DNA of 64,000 nt, taken from contig NZ_SRIF01000002.1 in assembly GCF_004681185.1 (NCBI RefSeq), forward strand, positions 475,827 through 539,826. Reading direction: 5' to 3'. The stretch's first letter is position 1. Every line of letters begins with the position of its first letter. The position numbers and the translations under genes are program-made. The stretch is from Haloarcula amylovorans. Its GTDB lineage: Archaea > Halobacteriota > Halobacteria > Halobacteriales > Haloarculaceae. Positions 17,144 to 24,920 of the stretch are shown piece after piece. A model generated the notes under the pieces. That model did not search any database, was not told where the DNA came from, and saw nothing but the letters and a program-made list of their open reading frames with translations.

Positions 17144-17167
17144 GCGCCCTGACGGGTGCGGGCGCTC
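17144..17167 (+). promoter_or_regulatory. Conserved-loop leader hairpin, copy 3
   Basis: Stem GCGCCC/GGGCGC with loop TGACGGGTGC, identical over 24 bases to 13212-13235 and ending 21 bases before the ATG of the SWIM gene at 17189. Confidence 0.6.
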
Positions 17168-17188
17168 ATCTGTGGGTGCCCGAGACCA

Positions 17189-17653
17189 ATGCATCCGTTA
17201 GCCAAACTTCAGTTCAGTAAGCGAGTCGCAAAGCGCGCCCAATACGAAGCGCTCGATATCTCCCTATGTGGTGATGAGGTTCTCGTCCGAAACGAGAGCC
17301 ACGCCGATCCCGAGGATCACGAATACACCGTTACCGTCGAGGATGGCGTGCCGGTGGCCTGTACCTGTCCAGCGGATACTCGCTTCGACGGGGCCTGTAA
17401 ACACCGGGTAGCCGTCGCGATTCGGCGGCCACTGCTCGACGCAATAGCGTGTCAGCGAGTAGGGGAGCCACTAGTGGTCAGCGACGGCGGACATCCTCAC
17501 TCGGGAGTGACCAGCGAGATATCGAGCGATGAGACGGTAGACTCGGGTGTAGAGAACACGACAGCGGATGAGACGGCCAAGGAGTGCGACGACTGTCGTC
17601 CAGCGTTTCCGTGCTGGGAATGTTACAAAAGGGGCCATGCCGATTTCGAGTGA
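17189..17653 (+). CDS. SWIM zinc-finger protein
   Basis: A 154-residue protein with the SWIM signature C-x-C-x(n)-C-x-H: CTCPADTRFDGACKHRVAV at about residues 61-79. SWIM domains bind zinc and mediate DNA or protein contact; haloarchaea encode numerous short stand-alone versions, frequently on plasmids. The C-terminus has a second cysteine cluster (CDDCRPAFPCWECYKRG), possibly another zinc site. A GTG at 17156 would extend the frame but lies inside the leader hairpin, so ATG 17189 is chosen. Target unknown. Confidence 0.85.
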   Translation: MHPLAKLQFSKRVAKRAQYEALDISLCGDEVLVRNESHADPEDHEYTVTVEDGVPVACTCPADTRFDGACKHRVAVAIRRPLLDAIACQRVGEPLVVSDGGHPHSGVTSEISSDETVDSGVENTTADETAKECDDCRPAFPCWECYKRGHADFE

Positions 17654-17812
17654 GCTTACTCCGTCGAACAGCGGGACGCCACTCCTCCCTGGCGGAAGTG
17701 ACTTTGCCAAGCTACTTGCGTGAGCGGAGTGTAGAATTTCTATGTGTTTTTTCACAGCTATTGAGTCCCGACTCGTCTTCCCCGGGCAGATAACCTTCGG
17801 CTCAGGTGGGTC

Positions 17813-18586
17813 GTGAACCCGAACCGCGTCGACTCTATCGTCGACCTGACCTATGGGCTGATGATCGCAGTCTCGGTCGGGCTAATCGTTATCGCCGGAA
17901 ACGCCATCGGACTGGCATTTGGATTCGGGGTGCTACTCTCCTACGTCCTCCACGTTGTCTGGAAGATGGCTCGTTTCGACCCGAACTGGATGACGACAGC
18001 AGTCAAGGAGACTGTCGAGGAGACAGTCGACGAGACGGTCGGCGAGACAGTCGAAGAGAAAGTTGGAGAAACCGTCGAGAAGACGGTCGACGAAACCGTT
18101 AGTGAGACGGTGGAGAAGACGGTTGGTGAAACCGTCGAAAAGACAGTCGACGAGACCGTCGAGGAGAAAGTTGGAGAGACCGTTGAGAAGACGGTCGGTG
18201 AGACGGTCGAGGAGACGGTCGGTGAGACGGTCGAAGAGAAAGTTGGAGAAACCGTCGAGGAGACAGTGGAGGAGACGGTCGGTGAGACGGTCGAGGAGAC
18301 AGTGGAGGAAAAAGTCGGCGAGACCGTCGAAAAGACGGTTGATGAGACGGTCGGTGAGACGGTCGAGGAGACAGTGGAGGAAAAAGTCGGCGAGACCGTC
18401 GAAAAGACGGTTGATGAGACGGTCGGTGAGACAGTCGAAGAGACGGTAGAGGCGGCAGTAGAGGAGACGGTCGAAGAGAAGGTCGGAGAGACAGTCGAGC
18501 AGACCCTAGAAGAGCAGATGACGGCAGAGGACGCAGATGGTGAGGCAGACGAAGCTACCGAGGACGCCGAGACCGAGGCCCGATGA
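17813..18586 (+). CDS. Membrane protein with a long four-residue (ETVx) repeat domain
   Basis: A 257-residue protein starting at GTG 17813. Two hydrophobic segments (about 10-30 and 32-50) form a membrane hairpin, followed from about residue 63 to 235 by more than 40 tandem tetrapeptides of the type (E/G/D)(E/K)(T/K)V, such as VEETVDETVGETVEEKVGET, and an acidic tail. The valine recurs every four residues, so the helix would carry a slowly winding hydrophobic stripe rather than a heptad coiled coil. The stop overlaps the PiT-like gene start (ATGA), so the two are coupled. I do not recognise a family; a scaffold or spacer for the transporter is a guess. Confidence 0.75.
   Translation: MNPNRVDSIVDLTYGLMIAVSVGLIVIAGNAIGLAFGFGVLLSYVLHVVWKMARFDPNWMTTAVKETVEETVDETVGETVEEKVGETVEKTVDETVSETVEKTVGETVEKTVDETVEEKVGETVEKTVGETVEETVGETVEEKVGETVEETVEETVGETVEETVEEKVGETVEKTVDETVGETVEETVEEKVGETVEKTVDETVGETVEETVEAAVEETVEEKVGETVEQTLEEQMTAEDADGEADEATEDAETEAR
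18272..18432 (+). repeat. 72-bp tandem duplication inside the tetrapeptide-repeat gene
   Basis: The sequence of 18272-18360 recurs at 18344-18432, an 89-base identical run with a 72-base shift (24 residues). Silent differences elsewhere in the array show older copies, so this is the most recent duplication. Confidence 0.75.
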
Positions 18587-19761
18587 GCAGCGTCCTCCTC
18601 ATCGCTGGCGTCCTCGTCGCGATGTTCGTCGCCTACAACATTGGCGGGTCGACTACGGGACCGGCATTCGGGCCAGCCGTCGGTGCCGACGCTATCTCTA
18701 AGCCGGTCGCCGCGGCGCTGATGGGCGTGTTCTTCTTCATCGGCGCTTGGACGCTCGGCCGGAACGTCGTGACGAAACTCGGCAGTGAACTGGTCGTCGA
18801 CACCGGGATCTTCACGCTCGAATCGTCCATCGCGGTGCTGTTTTTCATCGGGGTCGCACTGCTGGTCGGGAACGTCTTCGGCGTGCCGGCCTCGACCTCG
18901 ATGACTGCTGTGGGTGCCATCGCTGGCCTCGGACTGGCCGGTGGCGTACTGGATCTCGCCGTGATGGGGCAGATCGTCATCTGGTGGGTCGTCTCGCCCA
19001 TCATCGGCTTCTGGGTCTCGCTGATCATCGGCCGATACTTCTACGCGCGACTGAACACGAAGGTCGCGATGGAGCGCAGTACGGGGCCGCTGTTCGACGT
19101 CGACCGATCCGGGCTCATTCCCATCCCGCGGGTCCACCGGACGACCAACCGCCGGGAGTTGGTCGGAACGATGACCGTCGTCGCGATCGGCTGTCTGATG
19201 GCCTTCGCCTCGGGCACCTCGAACATCGCGAACGCCGTCGCACCGCTGGTCGGCAGCGGCGAACTGTCGATGAACCCGGCTATCATCTTCGGTGGAATCG
19301 CCGTTACCATCGGGGCCTTTACCATCGCTCGACGGACGCTGGAGACGATGGGCAGCGACATCACGGAGCTGCCCCTGACTGCGGCCATTGTCGTCGCGTC
19401 GGTCTCCTCGACGCTGGTCGTCTTCCTCTCGGCGCTGGGTATCCCCGCGAGCTTCGTCATCATCGCGACGATGTCCATCGTCGGACTGGGCTGGGGCCGG
19501 GCGACCCGACCGATGACCGCCCCCGAGGTCGTCGCCAGTGACGGGGGACCACCGGTCACGGTCAACGCGCTGGCGGCTGACGAGGAAGGCGAAGAGCTTC
19601 CTCCCATCGGGACGGAGGACGCCGACGACATTCCCAGTCCGGGGGCGCTGTTCAACCCCGTGACGACCGCCCGGGTCGTCCTGATGCAGAACGTCGTCCC
19701 GGCCATCGCGACGGCCGGTGCGTATCTCACGTTCCGGTTCGTCCCGATATTCGGGTTCTGA
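18583..19761 (+). CDS. PiT/PHO4-family transporter (phosphate permease-like)
   Basis: A 392-residue integral membrane protein with about ten hydrophobic segments and the internal pseudo-repeat of the PiT family: VAYNIGGSTTGPAFGPAVG near the N-terminus and FASGTSNIANAVAPLVGSG near residue 207. In typical PiT proteins both positions carry a GANDVANA-type motif; here the first has no ND and the second has SN, so substrate or ion coupling may differ. The phosphate call therefore rests on overall fold. A hydrophilic acidic segment lies near residues 315-350, before the last segment. It is translationally coupled to the preceding repeat protein, an unusual partner for this family. Confidence 0.78.
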   Translation: MSSVLLIAGVLVAMFVAYNIGGSTTGPAFGPAVGADAISKPVAAALMGVFFFIGAWTLGRNVVTKLGSELVVDTGIFTLESSIAVLFFIGVALLVGNVFGVPASTSMTAVGAIAGLGLAGGVLDLAVMGQIVIWWVVSPIIGFWVSLIIGRYFYARLNTKVAMERSTGPLFDVDRSGLIPIPRVHRTTNRRELVGTMTVVAIGCLMAFASGTSNIANAVAPLVGSGELSMNPAIIFGGIAVTIGAFTIARRTLETMGSDITELPLTAAIVVASVSSTLVVFLSALGIPASFVIIATMSIVGLGWGRATRPMTAPEVVASDGGPPVTVNALAADEEGEELPPIGTEDADDIPSPGALFNPVTTARVVLMQNVVPAIATAGAYLTFRFVPIFGF

Positions 19762-19941
19762 GCTAGGGCAACCCCCATTACCGTGGGGAATCAGGGACTC
19801 CACCAGTGGTCAACGACGGCGGAGTTCCACAGTCGGACCGAGAATGCGAGAGAAACACGTCCAAACGTGTGATCGAGAATCTACTAGTAGGCTCACGAAA
19901 GTGTAACTGGGCCCTGTTGGCCGTCGCTACGGACAAAGCGA

Positions 19942-20432
19942 CTACTCGTTTGCCTCTGAGAGAACTCGTGCGTAGAGGTCGTCGGAAATCCAGAAGCCAG
20001 CCTCGCAGAGGGAATCAAGTTCCTGTTCCAAATCTAGTCTGTCGGTCTTCGCTCCGCGGAGCAGAACGCCGATAACGCCCGTGACATCCAGGTCGTGTCT
20101 GCGGGCGACTCGCCGTCCGTCTTGCTCGTCGAGTAAAACGAGGTCGGCGTTGTGTTCGACCGCATAACAGATTGCTGCGGTCTCGCCGATATCGAGTTCG
20201 TGAAATACTTCGACGAACAAGTCCGAGCGTGCCACCTCGACGACGCACAGGAACCCCTCGTCGCGCACTCTTGGAGCGGCTCCAAGCCCTCTTCCCCATC
20301 GGTGAGTTCGTCCCAGACTTGACGTGGGACCGTAACGTCTGAGAACTGTGCTTTGAGGAGGACCAATCGGTCGATAAGAGCGAGGTTCAGAAGGGGAGAG
20401 GTATCCGAGACTATCAGTCCACTATCTGGCAT
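19942..20432 (-). pseudogene. DUF3368/PIN-type toxin gene with a frameshift
   Basis: The first part, MPDSGLIVSDTSPLLNLALI through VPRQVWDELTDG, has the conserved early Asp of PIN-like nucleases. Near 20275 the sense continues in another frame as VRDEGFLCVVEVARSDLF, then HELDIGETAAICYAVEHNAD and LVLLDEQDGRRVA, which hold the remaining acidic residues. A single missing base after CTCCAAGA would restore the frame. DUF3368 proteins are toxin partners of UPF0175 antitoxins, and the gene overlaps the UPF0175 gene, so the pair is clear. Either the toxin is inactivated or a sequencing error is present. Confidence 0.8.
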
Positions 20433-20667
20433 AGTCGAGGTCTTCTTTGAGTTCCTGTTCACCGTAGTGGCGGGGAATCTCCCGTTCCCCGAGGAGTTTC
20501 TGGAACTCCTGTTTCGATAGTCCTGCTAGCGCACGCGCTTTCCCGAACGAGAGGACATCCTGGGCGTATAGCGAGACCGCCAACTCCCGCTTCATCGCGG
20601 GTGAGCGCTCCCCCTCCGGAAGCTGTAACGCCTCGTAGACGTCGTCATCAATCTCTATCGTCGCCAT
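20422..20667 (-). CDS. UPF0175-family antitoxin
   Basis: An 81-residue protein with the UPF0175 pattern: ATIEIDDDVYEALQLPEGE at the start, then LAVSLYAQDVLSFGKARALAGLSKQEFQKLLGEREI, a helix-turn-helix-like stretch. It would bind DNA at its own promoter and neutralise the DUF3368 toxin encoded immediately downstream, with an 11-base overlap. ATG 20667 is chosen because the 32 codons further upstream do not resemble the family. With the toxin broken, the antitoxin is probably all that remains functional. Confidence 0.82.
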   Translation of the reverse strand: MATIEIDDDVYEALQLPEGERSPAMKRELAVSLYAQDVLSFGKARALAGLSKQEFQKLLGEREIPRHYGEQELKEDLDYAR

Positions 20668-20895
20668 ATGTGGTGTAGGCGTACATGATTCTTGAGTGTT
20701 TGGACGACGGTTTGCAGGCGACCAACGCGGAACTTTTCGTATTCTGCTCAACTGGTGTTTCATCCGTACAACAGAGCGAGCGCTGGAAAGGGTCGATATA
20801 CGCCCGGGATACTACCGAACGCAGGCTTTCGTTCGCTGTCAAGGGGTTTTACGAGAGACGCTCTTTCGAAACGGACTACAGAAGAGATACCTATC

Positions 20896-21642
20896 CTACA
20901 CGTCCGCTGTTTCTTCGCTTTCTCGAAGTTGCACGAACGCTTCGCTGAGGATACCGAGGACGATCAGCGAGAACGGGAGCGTGATGATACCGGCCATCAG
21001 CGTGCCTATCGCCGGGCCGGCGACCGCACTCACGACTGCCGAGGCGATAACCGACAAGATACCGGGGACGATGGCGAGCACGACGAAGATAATGAAGAGG
21101 ATGACGACCAAGGGAATCCAGTTCCCGCGAGTGAGAGCCCAGCTATTGCGGAGGGCAGCGACGAAATTGTCGTCCTCGACAGCGATATAATACATCATGA
21201 ACAGGAACGCGACATACGCGATGATGCCGGGGATGATGAACAGGATAGTCCCGATGAACACGAGTAGACTGTATATGAGGCCCCCGAGAATCGTGTTCAC
21301 GATCGCTAAGACCATGTTTCGGGTGTAGTATTCGCTCGGGATAGAACTCGAATGGCCACCGACGAACGTTCGGATAGCCACGATCGACATCACTTGGAGG
21401 AGTAACAACGAGATAACCGACACGCTCGCAGAGACCGCAAGCGGGAGGTCAAGAGCGGGAAGCGCCTGCGTCGCATCTGCGGGCAGGTCACTCGAACTCT
21501 GCAGCAACGTGAGGAAGGCACTGTAAAACGCTACCTGCCAGATAATTCCGAGAACTACATATGCGAGAGTGAGCACCACCCCGTTTCTATTTGCGACTCG
21601 ATTGAATCCATCAGTTAGTGAGGAACCGATTTTCAGGGACAC
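20896..21642 (-). CDS. Multi-pass membrane protein (haloarchaeal DUF7847-like)
   Basis: About 248 residues with five to six hydrophobic segments (e.g. GVVLTLAYVVLGIIWQVAFY, IYSLLVFIGTILFIIPGIIA, WIPLVVILFIIFVVLAIVPG). The block YYIAVEDDNFVAALRNSWALTRGN between membrane segments is typical of a haloarchaeal membrane family also seen in glycerophosphodiesterase-type membrane domains. I chose the GTG at 21642 (SLKIGSSLTDGFNRVANRNG) because homologous proteins begin with this amphipathic stretch; an ATG at 21699 would add 19 residues. Function unknown. It points away from the channel operon that starts at 21965. Confidence 0.6.
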   Translation of the reverse strand: MSLKIGSSLTDGFNRVANRNGVVLTLAYVVLGIIWQVAFYSAFLTLLQSSSDLPADATQALPALDLPLAVSASVSVISLLLLQVMSIVAIRTFVGGHSSSIPSEYYTRNMVLAIVNTILGGLIYSLLVFIGTILFIIPGIIAYVAFLFMMYYIAVEDDNFVAALRNSWALTRGNWIPLVVILFIIFVVLAIVPGILSVIASAVVSAVAGPAIGTLMAGIITLPFSLIVLGILSEAFVQLRESEETADV

Positions 21643-21964
21643 ACCGGACTGAAGGCGCGTTCGTGACCTAAGTACCCCGACGAACTGCGAGGACAGCAAT
21701 TCGCCGATATGTTTAAGCCATCCCTGTGTGGGAGCTCGTCGACGTAGTCGAAAATCGACTATCTCTGAATGTTCTCGAAACCCCGTAAATGGGGGTCCTA
21801 TCTATTCTACAACAGTATCTGAAAACAGACCTGACGCAGTAAACTCACCTAAACTCAGAAATAGATTTAATATCTCGTACTGGTTTCTGCCACTTAGACG
21901 CCGTCGTTCCAGCGGTCTTTGACTCGGCTGCGGTGGCTGACCGGATCGGCGCGTCAGAAGAGAA
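21643..21964 (+). promoter_or_regulatory. Promoter region of the type IV secretion-like operon
   Basis: No gene lies here. An AT-rich stretch with GATTTAATAT near 21863-21872 is the best TATA candidate for the operon beginning at 21965, leaving a leader of roughly 70 bases. No repeat was seen. Confidence 0.4.
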
Positions 21965-22381
21965 ATGTCTACGCAAGCGCCGTCGGCCTCCGTGCCGACA
22001 GAAAAAGTGGATAGCCGCATCGCTCGTTTCAAACGGACCCTCGGCCGGGTGGGACTGACTATCGGCGTCCTCTCGTTGGTCGCCGCCGAGCCCGCTCTGG
22101 CACAAACCATCGGCGAGGACTTCTGTACGACGAGCATGGCCGAGACAATCAAGAACGTCTTCACCATCATCCAGTTCGGCGGGCCACTCATCGGCGGCAC
22201 GCTCGCACTGGGAGCGGCGGTCGTGACGCCCATGGTCCGACGGACCGACACGAAGCTGGAACTCAAAGAAGTCCGCAATCAGGGCGTCATCTGGGGGATC
22301 ATCGTCGCGCCGCTGGCGACGGCTATCGTCCAGTTCCTGTTGAACACGGTCGTCGCCGGAGGGAGCAGTTGCGCGTTCTGA
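21965..22381 (+). CDS. VirB2/TrbC-like small membrane protein (pilin-like)
   Basis: A 138-residue protein with a basic N-terminus, a signal-like hydrophobic stretch ending in AEPALAQT (about 30-48), and two further hydrophobic segments (FTIIQFGGPLIGGTLALGAA and IWGIIVAPLATAIVQFLL) joined by a short charged loop. This layout, and its place as the first gene of a channel operon, match VirB2/TrbC pilin subunits. Two cysteines (near 53 and 136) could form a disulfide outside the cell. Sequence identity to known pilins cannot be judged by eye. Confidence 0.62.
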   Translation: MSTQAPSASVPTEKVDSRIARFKRTLGRVGLTIGVLSLVAAEPALAQTIGEDFCTTSMAETIKNVFTIIQFGGPLIGGTLALGAAVVTPMVRRTDTKLELKEVRNQGVIWGIIVAPLATAIVQFLLNTVVAGGSSCAF

Positions 22382-24075
22382 GAGCAGGTGCTCGCCCTGT
22401 CTTCATCCTGGTCGCCGCCGTTTCGATGGTCGTCACCATCAGCGTGGAGAGCGTCGCCCACCCACCGGCGGAACCGACTCACGGTGTCAACGAGAGCGAG
22501 TTCTGGGTGCTCTGGGCCGGCGACGAGGATAGCGTGAACGTGACAGGCAACGGTACGCAAACGCCGCTCGAAACCCTCAGTGCAGGAACGGACGTTCCAA
22601 TCGATCGGCCACCCCGTGCCGTCGAGATGTGGAATCGGCGTGACATCGCGGAGATGCCCGAAACCGACGCTACTGTCGCCAGCCACCCACGCAATACGAC
22701 GCGTTCGAACGGCTCGTATCTTCGAGATGTGGGCGTGACCATCGGTGCGATTCAACCATCGACGCGCGTTCACCTCTCAGAGACCGACCAGCCGCTGTAC
22801 ATCGCCCCCGATGGTGAGGTGCTCGGAACCGTCGACTACCGGGTCGTCATGCCTTCGGCTGACGACTCGTCAGGGAATAGTTGGCACGTCGAGTCACACG
22901 ATGTCGAGTCGGTTCGTCTCCTGCTCGATGGAGATGTCCTCGATACGGCGAACCACACGAAGACACCGACGCTCACCTACAGTGATCTGGAACCCGGACT
23001 CAACGAAACCGCAACGCTCACGCTCGAAGCGACGGTCACGGTACAGCTGCGGCGAACGGACATCAGTCAAGGCGTGGGCTGCGCTGAGACGACGACGTAT
23101 GGGCTCTGTCAGACTGGCCTTCACTCACTTGGAACTCGCCAGGAATCCATCACAGTCAGAGACAACGCGACGGTCACCGTCTACGACCTGATCGTCTCTG
23201 GATATCAGACACAGTACCCCGATGGCGACCTCGGATTAGTCGCCTACAAGAACTACCCGTGGTACGGTCTCGACCTACCCGAGGGAGCGGTGCGTGGTGT
23301 CTGGCGCTTCTACGTTGCGCGTGACCAGACCTGGGATAATCTCACCACGTACGACGGGACCAACGTGACTACAGCACACTCGCCGGTCCATCCGTTACAG
23401 GTTCACGCCTTCCCGATCGAGACTGGCCCGACGCCATGGCCACGAGCGACGGTCGAACTCCTTACAGTGTACGGCACGGAGTACGACGCACCGTCACTTC
23501 CTGAAGCGGTCGTACTGGACGCCGTCGAAGGACCGTACACGGGCAGTTTCGGCATCGCAACACACGTCGAGACGACTCACGACGAGACGGACACTGTCAC
23601 CGCTATCGGCCTCGTCCGCGGGACGAACGCGACACTCTCCGTCTCGGAGTTCGCTGCCGTCCCGCTGACCGAGAGCAATCTCACGCTGAAGGTCATGAAC
23701 CGAAGCGAGGAGACGGTCACTGTCCGCGCACAGCTCCGCGACAACGAGACGAGTGCGCCAATCCAGACGAGTGACCGCGACGGCTATCTCGTCGTCGCCG
23801 GGCAGCGCGTGAACACCTCGGAGAACGGGACCGTCGACGTGACTGTCTCCAGTGACCGTGATGCCGTCTCGGCGCGATACGAACCGTCGTTCTGGTGGTG
23901 GGACATCCCTAGCTACACTGGCGATACGGCTATCGTCTCCACTGGCGGGACGACGTTTCGCTATCTGGACGCGCTCTTCGGTGGGTTCGTCCCGATCGGC
24001 GCGCTGTTGCTCGCTGGCTATATCCTCGACCGGTTCACGAACTGGGGCTTCTGGCCGCCGTGGAGGGGGCTGTGA
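22369..24075 (+). CDS. Large secreted, membrane-anchored surface protein of the channel operon
   Basis: About 568 residues, with an N-terminal signal peptide (PVFILVAAVSMVVTI) and a C-terminal membrane anchor (FVPIGALLLAGYIL) followed by a short basic tail. The ectodomain is unusually dense in N-glycosylation sequons (NES, NVT, NGT, NTT, NGS, NHT, NET, NAT, NLT, NRS), in keeping with an exposed haloarchaeal glycoprotein. The frame begins at a TTG overlapping the previous gene by 13 bases; an ATG at 22426 would cut the signal peptide, so the upstream start is preferred. Its position suggests a channel or mating-contact component; no family was recognised. Confidence 0.65.
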   Translation: MRVLRAGARPVFILVAAVSMVVTISVESVAHPPAEPTHGVNESEFWVLWAGDEDSVNVTGNGTQTPLETLSAGTDVPIDRPPRAVEMWNRRDIAEMPETDATVASHPRNTTRSNGSYLRDVGVTIGAIQPSTRVHLSETDQPLYIAPDGEVLGTVDYRVVMPSADDSSGNSWHVESHDVESVRLLLDGDVLDTANHTKTPTLTYSDLEPGLNETATLTLEATVTVQLRRTDISQGVGCAETTTYGLCQTGLHSLGTRQESITVRDNATVTVYDLIVSGYQTQYPDGDLGLVAYKNYPWYGLDLPEGAVRGVWRFYVARDQTWDNLTTYDGTNVTTAHSPVHPLQVHAFPIETGPTPWPRATVELLTVYGTEYDAPSLPEAVVLDAVEGPYTGSFGIATHVETTHDETDTVTAIGLVRGTNATLSVSEFAAVPLTESNLTLKVMNRSEETVTVRAQLRDNETSAPIQTSDRDGYLVVAGQRVNTSENGTVDVTVSSDRDAVSARYEPSFWWWDIPSYTGDTAIVSTGGTTFRYLDALFGGFVPIGALLLAGYILDRFTNWGFWPPWRGL

Positions 24076-24920
24076 TGCCGAGACGTCTCTCCCGTCGGGC
24101 CTTCCTCTCGGCGCTCGCTGCCGGGTCGGCCGTCGGCGCTGGCTGTTCGACGAGAGGCGCTGTCGATGCCGTGGCGAGTCCCTCGTTCGACTCGGCTGTC
24201 GAATCAATGACGGTCGGGACGTACGACATCGTTCTCGAACTAGCTGACGAGAACGTCACGCACGCGTCTCTCATCGCACCCGATGGAACCGCAGCCCAGA
24301 GCAAGCAAATCGAACCCGGAGTCAGGACAGTGAAGTTCCCGATTCTACGGTTCGATCCACCGTGGGGCGACGTCAAGCATTACACACCGGGTACTCACGA
24401 AGTCGTCCTCGTCGTTGATGAAACCGAGGTCACGCGCTCGGTGTCGTTAGTCCCGGAGCTTCGGATCACCGACATCTCCCAGTACCGTGATGGGGAGACA
24501 GTGTCCGACCTCTCGAAGCTTGTCTTCACGATTGAAAACACGGGAACAGCGGCGACGTGGATCTACGATATCGCGTTTGAAGGCGCACCAAATTTCGCGG
24601 CTGACGGGACGATATCGGATCAGTCTGCGTATCCAGACCTAGAATTCCCGATGACGGGGGACGAACTAACTATAGCACCAGGCGCAAGCCAGCAGTATAT
24701 CGCGCATTCGTGGCCGTTAGCGTTACCGGAGACAGCACCCAGATGTGAAGGTACTGAATATCCTTTTACTGCTCGGCTGGGAGCTGCAGACGGTAGTATC
24801 TTAACCGCCGACTTATCGCCTCAGTTCAACGGCAATCCCAGCACGGTCGGTTTCGCAGACGATACGGTGTGTTCAAACGTATCGTTGAGCTGGGAGTCGC
24901 GAGACGAGGAGGAGAGATGA
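24075..24920 (+). CDS. Tat-exported lipoprotein of the channel operon
   Basis: A 281-residue protein whose N-terminus, RRLSRRAFLSALAAGSAVGA followed by a GCS lipobox, is a twin-arginine lipoprotein signal as used widely by haloarchaea. The mature part is beta-rich (e.g. VTRSVSLVPELRITDISQY, KLVFTIENTGTAATWIYDI), like an immunoglobulin-type or CARDB-like fold. The ATG at 24075 shares a base with the preceding stop (TGATG), and the end overlaps the next gene by four bases. Presumably it sits outside the membrane next to the channel. The precise role is unknown. Confidence 0.65.
   Translation: MPRRLSRRAFLSALAAGSAVGAGCSTRGAVDAVASPSFDSAVESMTVGTYDIVLELADENVTHASLIAPDGTAAQSKQIEPGVRTVKFPILRFDPPWGDVKHYTPGTHEVVLVVDETEVTRSVSLVPELRITDISQYRDGETVSDLSKLVFTIENTGTAATWIYDIAFEGAPNFAADGTISDQSAYPDLEFPMTGDELTIAPGASQQYIAHSWPLALPETAPRCEGTEYPFTARLGAADGSILTADLSPQFNGNPSTVGFADDTVCSNVSLSWESRDEEER

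Noticed and set aside
17941..19803. 620-codon minus-strand frame with repeated SSTVSPTVS units
   Set aside because: It is the mirror of the tetrapeptide-repeat gene and the transporter, both of which have clear families or topology on the plus strand.
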